A DNA stretch of 64,000 bases from Betaproteobacteria bacterium (GTDB lineage Bacteria; Pseudomonadota; Gammaproteobacteria; Burkholderiales; Casimicrobiaceae), in NCBI GenBank assembly GCA_016720425.1, contig JADKKQ010000004.1, forward strand, positions 186,001 to 250,000, given 5' to 3'. Made by a program: the position numbers and the translations under genes. Numbering within the stretch: the stretch's first letter is position 1; each line of letters starts with the position of its first letter. Of the stretch, positions 1 to 9,403 are shown piece after piece. The notes below the pieces were generated by a model. That model searched no databases, was not told the DNA's origin, and was given only the letters and a program-made list of their open reading frames with translations.

Positions 1-1557
<1,557 letters not shown>

Positions 1558-1573
1558 GGCGCGCCCGGGGCCC

Positions 1574-1600
1574 GGGGGGGGGGGGGGGGGGGGGGGGGGG
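1574..1600. repeat. 27-bp poly-G homopolymer between tctB and tctA
   Basis: Twenty-seven consecutive G on the plus strand (poly-C in the tctBA transcript), in the 51-base gap between the tctB stop and the tctA start. It occupies the region where a tctA leader and ribosome binding site would be expected. Either a slippage-prone tract that could change tctA expression, or a sequencing or assembly artefact. Confidence 0.95.
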
Positions 1601-1608
1601 CACGGGGG

Positions 1609-2106
1609 TCATGGCAGCAGCCCCTTGAGGATGCCTTCGGGCAGCACCACCGAGAACGCGGTCTGGAACACGATGTAGATGCCGGCCAGCGAGACCGCGC
1701 TGACGGCGAGCGTGCGCAGGATCCGGCGCTCGCCCAGCGCGAACATCGCCAGCGCCAGGAACAGGAACGAACTGGCGACGAAGCCCAGTGGCTCCAGCGC
1801 GAACATGTACGCGACGATCAGCACGGTGAACAGCACGATCGAGGCCGGCGTGATCTGGTGCAGGAAGTCGCGCGCGAGCGAACGCCCCGGCTCGACCTCG
1901 GGTGGCGGCGTGCGCAGCGTGTTGATCGCGATCCTGATCCCGGAGACCAGCATCACCAGGGCTGCCAACGTGGGCAGCGCGCCCGGCGTGCTCCAGCCTG
2001 ACATCGCGGAGATGCGCCACGCCTGCCACAGCGCCGTGAGCGCGAACAGCAGCAGGATGAGGACGAAGGCGAGCTCGCCTGGCAACCTGCGGCGGGGGTG
2101 GTCCAT
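1609..2106 (-). CDS. tctB: Tripartite tricarboxylate transporter small membrane subunit TctB
   Basis: 165-residue membrane protein of the TctB/DUF1468 family, the small subunit that pairs with TctA. Four hydrophobic segments are visible: about residues 11-28, 43-62, 88-115 and 119-150. The start MDHPRRRLPGE places basic residues before the first membrane helix. It lies 69 bases downstream of tctC and 51 bases upstream of tctA, so the order tctC-B-A is standard and the three are probably co-transcribed. Assignment rests on hydropathy, length and position more than on single residues. Confidence 0.85.
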   Translation of the reverse strand: MDHPRRRLPGELAFVLILLLFALTALWQAWRISAMSGWSTPGALPTLAALVMLVSGIRIAINTLRTPPPEVEPGRSLARDFLHQITPASIVLFTVLIVAYMFALEPLGFVASSFLFLALAMFALGERRILRTLAVSAVSLAGIYIVFQTAFSVVLPEGILKGLLP

Positions 2107-2175
2107 CGGATGCGCTCCCGGTGGTTGGGGTCGATCGATCCGCGGGGCCCGGGCAGCCCGGGCCCTCGCGAGGCG

Positions 2176-3174
2176 CTACGGCTTCGGGATGCCGAACTTG
2201 TCCGGCGACGCCTTCGTGGCGCCGACGTCCTGCAGCACCCAGGTCGTGACCGACTGCCACTTCTTGAGGAACGCGTCGGCCTCGGCGCCGGAGATGTTCA
2301 TCATCACGTTGCCGCGGTCCTTCATCAGTTGGACGAACTGCGGGTTGTCCCCGGCGGTCTTGAACGCCTTGACCAGTGTGGCCGTCACGTCGGCCGGCGT
2401 GTCGCGGCGGACGAATACGCCGTAGAACGGCCCCCACGGCAGGTACCTGCCGAACTCGGGATAGTCCCTGGTGATCGGCGGGATGTTCGCCTGTCCGGCC
2501 AGCGACATGCTCTCGCCGTCGATGACGACCAGCGCCTTCACCCGCCCGGCCTTGATGTTCTCGGCCGCCGCTCCGACCCCCACCGGCATCATGTCGACGT
2601 GCCCGCCCATCAGGGCAGTCATTCCGGGGCCTTCGCCGTCGAAGGGCACCGAGATCACCTGGAACTTGGTCACCGAGTTCAGCATCGAGCCCACCGTGTG
2701 CGGCAGGCCGCCGGGGCCGGTGGAACCCATCTTGAGCTTGCCGGGGCGCTTCTTCGCGTCTTCGACGAAGTCCTTGATCGTGTTCCACGGTGCGTCGGCC
2801 TTGACCACGATCACCGCGACGCCGCGACCGAGGATGTTGACCGGGGTGAACTTCTCGTAGCCGAAGTCGGCGAGCGAGAGCACCTGGTGCAGTTGCGGGT
2901 TCTCGGCGCCGTAGAGGATCGTGTAGCCGTCGGCCGGTGCGTTCATGACGAAATTGGTCGAGATCGCACCGGTGCCGCCGGCACGGTTGACCAAGACGAT
3001 CTTCTTGCCCAGCACGGCTTCGGCGTGCGGGTTCAGCGAGCGCGCGACGACGTCGGTGGCGCCGCCGGCACCCCACATGATGACGCCGTTGAGTTCGCGA
3101 TCGGGGTACGCCGCCGACGCGACGCTCGCACACAGCGAAAGTGCCGCTGCGCCCAGGATTTTCTTGCAAGACAT
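2176..3174 (-). CDS. tctC: Bug-family tripartite tricarboxylate transporter substrate-binding protein TctC
   Basis: 332-residue periplasmic binding protein of the Bug (Bordetella uptake gene) family. A Sec signal peptide is clear at residues 1-21 (basic MSCKK, hydrophobic core, cleavage after ASVASA). Typical Bug segments follow: YPDRELNGVIMWGAGGATDVVAR, the VNRAGGTGAI loop and GSTGPGGLPHTVG. The start at 3174 is chosen because GGAGGA lies about 8 bases upstream and the signal peptide begins there; the frame is open further upstream, but without such support. First gene of a tctCBA operon divergent from an IclR regulator at 3655, which probably controls it. Bug proteins usually bind carboxylates or amides; the ligand here cannot be read from sequence. 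Confidence 0.93.
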   Translation of the reverse strand: MSCKKILGAAALSLCASVASAAYPDRELNGVIMWGAGGATDVVARSLNPHAEAVLGKKIVLVNRAGGTGAISTNFVMNAPADGYTILYGAENPQLHQVLSLADFGYEKFTPVNILGRGVAVIVVKADAPWNTIKDFVEDAKKRPGKLKMGSTGPGGLPHTVGSMLNSVTKFQVISVPFDGEGPGMTALMGGHVDMMPVGVGAAAENIKAGRVKALVVIDGESMSLAGQANIPPITRDYPEFGRYLPWGPFYGVFVRRDTPADVTATLVKAFKTAGDNPQFVQLMKDRGNVMMNISGAEADAFLKKWQSVTTWVLQDVGATKASPDKFGIPKP

Positions 3175-3496
3175 GGGTTTCCTCCGTGGTTGGGGTCCAA
3201 GTAACTCGGGCGACGAGTCCGACGACGATTCCCTTGGCAGAATCGCCGCTGCGCGGGGCCTTCCGACCTCGTCCCCGGGATCAGCCGGGACGAAATGCAA
3301 GCCGGAAAACCGAAGACACAAAGACCTCTGCTCCCGCAGCATCTCATAAGTGCCGCGGATGAAATGGGCGACGTCGGTGCCCGCCGCCGGCGTTCGGACG
3401 TCGGGAGCCGCCGGTTCGGGGCGGACAGGCCCGCACCGCGTCATGGACGGACATTAGTCCGGACGCACTTGGGCAGCAACGGCATGATCTGGTGAA

Positions 3497-3527
3497 TTGT
3501 GCGACAGACGCCCGAAATGACTATAAT
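3497..3527 (+). promoter_or_regulatory. Candidate promoter for the IclR regulator
   Basis: A perfect TATAAT at 3522-3527 is preceded by TTGTGC at 3497-3502, a 19-base spacer. The -10 match is strong and the -35 match is weak. It lies 128 bases upstream of the chosen start of the regulator, in an AT-rich patch. Confidence 0.45.
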
Positions 3528-3570
3528 CGAGCAATAGAAAGCCTTTTTCTAATCTTGTTGATGGAAAATG

Positions 3571-3588
3571 TGATCATTCGTGCGATCA
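3571..3588. promoter_or_regulatory. Inverted repeat TGATC-N8-GATCA, possible IclR operator
   Basis: A perfect 5-bp inverted repeat (TGATC at 3571-3575, GATCA at 3584-3588) lies downstream of the candidate -10 and upstream of the regulator gene. Its position suits autoregulation and control of the divergent tct operon. Function is inferred from position only. Confidence 0.35.
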
Positions 3589-3654
3589 GCGCCCCGCTGG
3601 TCCAGGATGGATCGCAATCGAACCGCGACTTCATTCGATTTTCCGGGAGTCGAC

Positions 3655-4566
3655 ATGCCAAACTCTGCAAGCCCCGCCGACACGGTCGACCCCATCGAGC
3701 CGGCAACGCCTTCTTCCGGCGCCCTCGCGCCGGCGCCCGCCCATCCGCCGGCGCCGGTCCTCGCCGACTACGACGTCCTCGGTGCCGAAACGATCGAGCG
3801 CTTCGCCGACGACCCCGATTTCGTGACCGCGCTGGCGCGCGGGCTCGCGGTGCTGCTGGAACTGTCGGACAAGAAGCGGCGGATGTCGATCGCGCAGGTG
3901 AGCCATCGCACGGGGATTCCCCGCGCGGCGGTGCGGCGCAGCCTGCACACGCTGGTCAATCTCGGCTTCGTCTCGGTCGACGACGCCCGCCGCTTCTACC
4001 TGCGTCCGCGGGTGCTGTCGTTCAGCCACGCCTACCTGTCGGCGTCCCCGCTGGCCGTCGCCGCGCAGCCCATCCTCGACCGGCTGGGCGAGAACCTGCG
4101 CGAGGCCTGCTCGCTGGCGATCCTCGACGGCGACGAGATCACCTACCTCGCGCGCTCGGCGTCGTCGCGGATCATGTCGCCGTCGCTCAACGTCGGCCGC
4201 CGGTTGCCGGCGTTCTGCACGTCGATCGGCCAGGTGCTGCTCGCGCAGCTGCCCGCGGCCGAACTCGACGCCTACATCGCAAGGACGCGCTTCCTGCCGT
4301 TCACCGAGTTCACGGTGACGTCGCCGGCGCGGTTCCGCGAGGTGCTGCAGCGGGTGCACGACAACGGCTACTCGTACACCTCGCAGCAGATCGAGATGCG
4401 GCTGTGCACGATGGCGGTGCCGGTGCGCGACCGCGAGGGGCACTACGTCGCCGGCATCAACGTGATCCTGCAGGGCCGCGTGGTCGCCGAGCCCGACATG
4501 GCCGAGCTCTTCTTCCGCCCGCTGCGCGAAGCCGCGCTGGAGCTGGGTTCGCTGCTGCTCGCCTGA
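3655..4566 (+). CDS. IclR-family transcriptional regulator (PcaR/PcaU-like)
   Basis: 303-residue regulator. Residues 1-50 are a Pro/Ala-rich leader. The N-terminal winged helix-turn-helix spans about 55-115, beginning with the FVTALARGLAVLLEL hallmark and with the recognition helix in SHRTGIPRAAVRRSLHTL. The C-terminal effector domain includes GRRLPAFCTSIGQVLLAQL and ends near residue 300. Start 3655 is preferred because GGGAG lies a few bases upstream; an ATG at 3607 is also in frame. PcaR-type IclR proteins respond to aromatic-pathway intermediates or small carboxylates. Divergence from tctCBA suggests it senses the transported carboxylate. Confidence 0.85.
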   Translation: MPNSASPADTVDPIEPATPSSGALAPAPAHPPAPVLADYDVLGAETIERFADDPDFVTALARGLAVLLELSDKKRRMSIAQVSHRTGIPRAAVRRSLHTLVNLGFVSVDDARRFYLRPRVLSFSHAYLSASPLAVAAQPILDRLGENLREACSLAILDGDEITYLARSASSRIMSPSLNVGRRLPAFCTSIGQVLLAQLPAAELDAYIARTRFLPFTEFTVTSPARFREVLQRVHDNGYSYTSQQIEMRLCTMAVPVRDREGHYVAGINVILQGRVVAEPDMAELFFRPLREAALELGSLLLA

Positions 4567-4613
4567 TCTGCCGGCGCCGAGGCGCGGGCCGGGGCTGCGC
4601 CGCCGGGTGCCGG

Positions 4614-4619
4614 TATAAT
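4614..4619 (+). promoter_or_regulatory. TATAAT -10 element upstream of the RNB-domain gene
   Basis: A perfect TATAAT in otherwise GC-rich sequence, 86 bases before the ATG at 4706. No good -35 hexamer is seen at the right distance. Confidence 0.4.
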
Positions 4620-4705
4620 CGCGCGCCCACTCGCTGCCCGCCCGGCGCTGCGCACGCGAGCCCTGCCGAACGCGCCGACCCGCCCACCGAAACCCCTCCA
4701 TCGCG

Positions 4706-6547
4706 ATGAACGTCTTTTTCGAGGACGACGGCCAGCTCAAGGCCGGCACCGTGCTCGCCGACAACGACTCGTCGCTGCAGGTCGAGTCGACGACGGGCAA
4801 GCGCATCAAGGTCAAGGCCGCGGCGGTGCTGCTGCGCTTCGCCGCGCCGGCGGCGACGGCGCTGCACGCCGACGCGCACGCGCTGGCGGCGACGCTCGAC
4901 GTCGATTTCCTGTGGGACGTCTCCGGCGACGACGAGTTCGGCTTCGCCGAGCTCGCGACCGAGTACTTCGGCCATCCGCCGACGGCGGTGGAGAGCGCCG
5001 CCGTGGCGCTGGCGCTGGCCGGGGCGCCGATGTATTTCTACCGGCGCGGCAAGGGCCGCTACCGCAAGGCACCGGCCGAGGCGCTGAAGGCGGCGCTGGC
5101 GTCGGTGGAGCGCAAGAAGCGCGAGGCCGAGCAGATGGCGGGCTGGGTGGCGGAGCTCGCCGCGGGGCGGCTGCCCGACGCGTTGCGGGCGAAGCTGCCG
5201 ATGCTGCTCTACAAGCCGGACAGGAACACGCTGGAGTGGAAGGCGCTGGCCGCCGCCTGCGACGCGCAGCAGACGCATCCGGTGGCGCTGCTCGCCGCCT
5301 GCGGCGCGATTCCGTCCACGCACGACTACCACTTCAACGCCTTCCTGGCGCAGGCGTTCCCCAAGGGCACCGCCTTTCCGGCCTGGGGCGGCCTGCCGGC
5401 GCCGCCCGAGCTGCCGGTCGCCGCGGTGCAGGCGTTTTCGATCGACGACGCCACCACCACCGAGATCGACGATGCCTTCTCGGTGACCGAGCTGCCCGAC
5501 GGCCAGCTGCGCATCGGCATCCACATCGCGGCGCCGGCGCTGTCGATCACGCCGGGCAGTGCGCTCGACGCCATCGCCCGCGAGCGGCTGTCCACCGTCT
5601 ACATGCCGGGACGCAAGATCACGATGCTGCCCGACGAGGTGATCGACGCCTTCTCGCTCGCGGCGGGCGCCGACCGGCCGGCCGTGTCGCTGTACGTGGA
5701 CGTGACGCACGACGGCGTGCCGGTGCGCCAGGAGACGCGCATCGAGCGCGTGCCGGTGGCGGCGAACCTGCACCTCTCGGCGCTGTCCGAGGCCTTCGCG
5801 CAGCCGTTGCCCTCGCCCGACGATCCGCCGTGGACGGCCGAGCTGCGGCTGCTGTGGAAACTCGCCTCGCACCTGGCGGACGAACGCGGCAAGGCCGACA
5901 TCGCGCGCATCGACTACAGCTACGACGTCGACTGGGACGCCGGGCCGGACGGGCGCGTGGCGATCGTTCCCCGTCCGCGCGGCTCGCCCCTGGACAAGCT
6001 CGTCGCCGAGCTGATGATCCACGTCAACAACAGCTGGGGCCGGGTGCTCGGGCTTGCACGGGCGCCGGGGCTCTACCGGACGCAGTCCTACGGCAAGGTG
6101 AAGATGAGCCTGCGCCCCGGCGAGCACCAGGGGCTGGGGCTGTCGCATTACCTCTGGGCGAGCTCCCCGCTGCGCCGCTACAGCGATCTCGTCAACCAGC
6201 GCCAGTTGCTGGCGGTCGTCGCCGGGCTGCGGCCGCCGCACGCCGAGGGCGACGCCGAGCTGTTCGCGGCGCTGGCCGACTTCGAGGCGACCTACGGGCA
6301 GTACGCGGAGTTCCAGGACCGGATGGAGCACTACTGGTGCCTGCGCTGGCTGTTGCAGGAAGGCGTCGAGGAGGCCACCGCCGCCGTCGTGCGGGAATCG
6401 CTGGTCCGCTTCCAGAGCGTCCCGCTCTACCAGCGGCTCGCCGACCTGCCGCCGCTGGCGCAGGAGACGCTCGTGCGGCTGGCGGTCGGCCGCATCGACC
6501 TCCTCGCCGCGACGCTGGAGTGCCGCTACCTCGGCCCGGTCGCATGA
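4706..6547 (+). CDS. RNB-domain exoribonuclease (RNase II/R superfamily)
   Basis: 613-residue protein resembling RNase II (E. coli RNase II is 644 residues). The N-terminus (about 1-75) looks like a small beta-barrel. The RNB catalytic domain spans roughly 240-530, with the acidic motif SIDDATTTEIDDAF near residue 244 and SSPLRRYSDLVNQRQL near residue 492. In E. coli RNase II four aspartates (201, 207, 209, 210) form the site; aligning here, the second is glutamate (TEIDD), the other three remain. The C-terminal S1 region is short or divergent. Probable role is 3'-to-5' RNA degradation, but the D-to-E change means activity should not be assumed. It is followed by a tonB-like gene, aroE and mtgA. 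Confidence 0.85.
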   Translation: MNVFFEDDGQLKAGTVLADNDSSLQVESTTGKRIKVKAAAVLLRFAAPAATALHADAHALAATLDVDFLWDVSGDDEFGFAELATEYFGHPPTAVESAAVALALAGAPMYFYRRGKGRYRKAPAEALKAALASVERKKREAEQMAGWVAELAAGRLPDALRAKLPMLLYKPDRNTLEWKALAAACDAQQTHPVALLAACGAIPSTHDYHFNAFLAQAFPKGTAFPAWGGLPAPPELPVAAVQAFSIDDATTTEIDDAFSVTELPDGQLRIGIHIAAPALSITPGSALDAIARERLSTVYMPGRKITMLPDEVIDAFSLAAGADRPAVSLYVDVTHDGVPVRQETRIERVPVAANLHLSALSEAFAQPLPSPDDPPWTAELRLLWKLASHLADERGKADIARIDYSYDVDWDAGPDGRVAIVPRPRGSPLDKLVAELMIHVNNSWGRVLGLARAPGLYRTQSYGKVKMSLRPGEHQGLGLSHYLWASSPLRRYSDLVNQRQLLAVVAGLRPPHAEGDAELFAALADFEATYGQYAEFQDRMEHYWCLRWLLQEGVEEATAAVVRESLVRFQSVPLYQRLADLPPLAQETLVRLAVGRIDLLAATLECRYLGPVA

Positions 6548-6675
6548 CGGAGCGGTGGCGCCGGGCCGCAGGTGGCCGCCGCCGGTCGGCGGTGTCGCGC
6601 AGCGCTGGCGTTCCCCATGACGACGGCATGGCGCCCGCATACAATAGATGACCGCTGCCCACCGGTACCGTCAAC

Positions 6676-7665
6676 TTGCGACGACAGCCCCCCCGCCAGA
6701 AGCCGCATCCCAAGGCCCCGCCCGCAAAGGCGAAGGCCGCGGTCCGTGCCGGTCGGGAGCGCCGCGCGGTGCCGCGCGCCGGGGGCATCTCGTGGCTGCC
6801 GCCGCTGCTCGCGCCCCGGCACGATCAGTTCCTCGCCTATGCGCTGGGACTGTCGATCGTGATCCACGCGGTCGCGCTGGCGATCCGCTTCCAGCCTTTC
6901 GACCTGAGGCAGATGCTCGATCGCGGGCCGCCGCTGGAAGTGGCGCTGGTCAATGCCAGGACCAAGTCGAAGCCGACCCAGGCCGACATCCTGGCCCAGG
7001 CGAATCTCGACGGGGGCGGCAACACCGACGCCGACCGTCGCGCCAAGACGCCGCTGCCGGTGCTGAAGCAGGAGACCCGCCCGACCGAGGTGGCCGTCGC
7101 GTCGCAGAAGCTCGAGACGCTGGAGCGGCAGGCGAAGGAGCTGCTGACGCAGTTGCAGAGCGCGCCGGTCGCCCCGCCCGCGCCGGCGCCGACCGAGGCG
7201 CCCGAGAAGGCCGAGCTGCCGACGGCCAACGAGCTGATGCAGCGCACGCTGGAGGCGATGCGGCTCGAGGCGCAGATCGCCAAGGAGATGGACGCCTACC
7301 AGAAGCGGCCGAAGCGCCGCTTCGTCGGTGCGCGGGCGGAGGAATATCGCTTCGCGCGCTACGTCGAGGACTGGCGGCTCAAGATCGAGCGCGTCGGCAA
7401 CCTCAACTATCCGGAGGCCGCACGGCAGCTGAAGCTGTACGGCAACCTGCTGCTCACCGTGTCGATCCGCGCCGACGGCAGCGTCGAGGGCGTGCGCGTC
7501 GAGCGCTCGTCCGGGCAGAAGGTGCTGGACGCCGCCGCGGTGAAGATCGTCGAGATGTCGGCGCCGTTCGCGCCGCTGCCGCCCGACATCCGCCGCGACA
7601 CCGACATCCTGCACATCACCCGCACCTGGACCTTCGCCAAGGGCGACGAGCTGCGCAGCGAATGA
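6676..7665 (+). CDS. TonB-family energy transducer-like protein
   Basis: 329-residue inner-membrane protein. A basic, Pro-rich N-terminus (1-35) precedes one membrane helix at about 54-70 (FLAYALGLSIVIHAVALAI). A periplasmic linker, with a Gln/Leu-rich possible coiled coil near 135-165 and a Pro/Ala stretch near 165-180, leads to a TonB C-terminal domain at about 235-325. That domain has YPEAARQLKLYGNLLLTVSIRADGSVEGVRV-type strand order and an RSSG turn. The start is TTG at 6676, the only initiator before a stop at 6649 in that frame, so the exact start is uncertain. No exbB, exbD or receptor is nearby, and the gene sits among housekeeping genes, so TonB-dependent import is not established. 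Confidence 0.75.
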   Translation: MRRQPPRQKPHPKAPPAKAKAAVRAGRERRAVPRAGGISWLPPLLAPRHDQFLAYALGLSIVIHAVALAIRFQPFDLRQMLDRGPPLEVALVNARTKSKPTQADILAQANLDGGGNTDADRRAKTPLPVLKQETRPTEVAVASQKLETLERQAKELLTQLQSAPVAPPAPAPTEAPEKAELPTANELMQRTLEAMRLEAQIAKEMDAYQKRPKRRFVGARAEEYRFARYVEDWRLKIERVGNLNYPEAARQLKLYGNLLLTVSIRADGSVEGVRVERSSGQKVLDAAAVKIVEMSAPFAPLPPDIRRDTDILHITRTWTFAKGDELRSE

Positions 7666-7708
7666 AGACCATCGAGGCGGCGGCAGCGCTGCCGGAGACG
7701 CGACCCGC

Positions 7709-8563
7709 ATGACCGATCGCTACGCCGTCATCGGCAACCCGGTGGCGCATTCCAAGTCGCCGCTGATCCACGCGGCCTTCGCCCGCGAGACCGGGCAGAT
7801 GCTGTCGTACGGCCGCCTGCTCGCGCCGCTCGACGGCTTCGCCGACGAGGTCGCGCGCTTCGCCGCCACCGGCGGGCAGGGACTCAACGTCACCGTGCCG
7901 TTCAAGCTCGAAGCCTTCGCGCTGGCGCACGAGTGCACCGAGCGGGCGCGCCGCGCCGGCGCGGTGAACACGCTGAAGCGCGTCGGCGAGCACTGGTACG
8001 CCGACAACACCGACGGGGCGGGGCTGGTGCACGACCTGATCGAGAACCTGGGCGTCACGCTCGGCGGCAAGCACATCGTCGTGCTCGGGGCCGGCGGCGC
8101 GGCGCGGGGCATCCTGCAGCCGATCCTCGACGCGCATCCCGCGGCGATCACGGTCTCCAACCGGACGATGGCCAGGGCCGAGGCGCTGGCCAGGGAGTTC
8201 TCCGCCTACGGCCCGATCCGCGCGGTCGCCCCCGCCGACCTCGGCAACGTCGCCAGCGAGGCGCACCACGTCGCCGACGTCGTCATCAACGCGACGAGCT
8301 ACGGGATGCTCGACCGGCCGCTCGGTGCCGCGCCCTGCCCGGTCTCGATCTTCGCGCCGACGACCTTCGCCTACGACCTCGTCTACGCGCTGGCCGACGA
8401 GCCGACACCGTTCCTGGAGCTGGCGCGCCGGGGCGGCGTGGCGCGCTCGGCCGACGGCCTCGGCATGCTGATCGAGCAGGCGGCCGAGAGCTTCCAGCTC
8501 TGGCGCGGCGTGCGGCCCGGCACCGCACACGTCTTCCCGCTGCTGCGCAAGCTCGCCGCCTGA
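7709..8563 (+). CDS. aroE: Shikimate dehydrogenase (NADP+)
   Basis: 284-residue AroE, which reduces 3-dehydroshikimate to shikimate in the cytosolic aromatic amino-acid pathway. Visible motifs are the substrate-binding AVIGNPVAHSKSPLIH (residues 5-20), NVTVPFKLEAF with the catalytic lysine near residue 66, the DNTDGAGLV segment near residue 101, and the Rossmann loop VLGAGGAARG near residue 128. The C-terminal GLGMLIEQAAESFQLWRG is typical. Length is normal. Starts 43 bases after the tonB-like gene and is followed 13 bases later by mtgA, suggesting one transcript. Confidence 0.96.
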   Translation: MTDRYAVIGNPVAHSKSPLIHAAFARETGQMLSYGRLLAPLDGFADEVARFAATGGQGLNVTVPFKLEAFALAHECTERARRAGAVNTLKRVGEHWYADNTDGAGLVHDLIENLGVTLGGKHIVVLGAGGAARGILQPILDAHPAAITVSNRTMARAEALAREFSAYGPIRAVAPADLGNVASEAHHVADVVINATSYGMLDRPLGAAPCPVSIFAPTTFAYDLVYALADEPTPFLELARRGGVARSADGLGMLIEQAAESFQLWRGVRPGTAHVFPLLRKLAA

Positions 8564-8576
8564 ATCCCAGCGCACC

Positions 8577-9308
8577 GTGCGCCGAATCGCCGCGCAGCGC
8601 TTTCGCGGGCGTCCGCTGACACCGGGTCGAGTCGTCGCCTGGCTGGCCGCGGGCATCGCGGCGGTGGTGCTGCTGTGGCTGGTCTGGATCGCCGGCCACA
8701 TCGCGTGGTGGCGCGACCACCCCCCCGCCGAGACGTCGTTCATGGCGCAGCGGATGGACGAGGCGCAGACGAAGAACCCCAAGGCGCGGCTGCGCTACCA
8801 ATGGGTCGACTACGGGCGCATCGCGCCGGCGCTGAAGCGCGCGGTGGTCGCCGCCGAGGACGCCAAGTTCGCCGACCACGAGGGCTTCGACTGGGACGGG
8901 ATCGAGCGCGCGCTGGAGAGGAACCAGAGGAAGGGGCGCATCGTCGCCGGCGGCTCGACGATCACCCAGCAGCTTGCCAAGAACCTGTTCCTGTCGCCGA
9001 CCAAGAGCTACTTTCGCAAGGGGCAGGAGGCGGTGATCACCGTGCTGCTCGAAGCGCTGCTGACCAAGCGGCGGATCCTGGAGCTCTACCTCAACGTGAT
9101 CGAGTGGGGCAACGGCGTGTTCGGCGCCGAGGCGGCGGCGCGGCACTACTTCGGCGTCGGCGCCGCGCAGCTGTCGGTCGAGCAGGCGGCGCGGCTGGCG
9201 GCGATGGCGCCGAATCCGCGCTTCTACGAGCGCAATCCGGGCGCCCCCGGCCTCAACCGCAAGATCGGCATCATCATTGCGCGGATGCCGTCGGCCGAAC
9301 TGCCCTGA
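8577..9308 (+). CDS. mtgA: Monofunctional biosynthetic peptidoglycan transglycosylase
   Basis: 243-residue GT51 glycosyltransferase that polymerises lipid II glycan strands at the inner membrane. One N-terminal membrane helix (about 20-42) anchors a periplasmic catalytic domain. GT51 motifs are clear: the catalytic glutamate in VVAAEDAKFADHEGFD near residue 93, GGSTITQQLAKNLFLS near 124, KRRILELYLNVIEWG near 160, and the terminal ARLAAMAPNP. No transpeptidase domain is present, as expected for MtgA. Start codon is GTG. It follows aroE closely, the arrangement in many betaproteobacteria. Confidence 0.95.
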   Translation: MRRIAAQRFRGRPLTPGRVVAWLAAGIAAVVLLWLVWIAGHIAWWRDHPPAETSFMAQRMDEAQTKNPKARLRYQWVDYGRIAPALKRAVVAAEDAKFADHEGFDWDGIERALERNQRKGRIVAGGSTITQQLAKNLFLSPTKSYFRKGQEAVITVLLEALLTKRRILELYLNVIEWGNGVFGAEAAARHYFGVGAAQLSVEQAARLAAMAPNPRFYERNPGAPGLNRKIGIIIARMPSAELP

Positions 9309-9403
9309 CCGGGTGCTGCGCGAGGGTGTCCGCGACCGGTGAATCCGACTAGAATGCGCGCAGTCACGACCTCCCCCCGCCGCCAATTGAACGCGCCCGC
9401 ATC

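Larger units (their letters stand above)
3175..3654. promoter_or_regulatory. 480-base divergent intergenic region between tctC and the IclR gene
   Basis: The only gene-free stretch longer than 300 bases. It must hold the promoters of tctCBA (minus) and of the regulator (plus). Visible elements are the tctC Shine-Dalgarno just after 3174, a TATAAT at 3522-3527 facing the regulator, and an inverted repeat at 3571-3588. It is noticeably more AT-rich from about 3500 to 3600 than its surroundings. I found no convincing coding frame with family similarity and no convincing tctC promoter. Confidence 0.7.
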
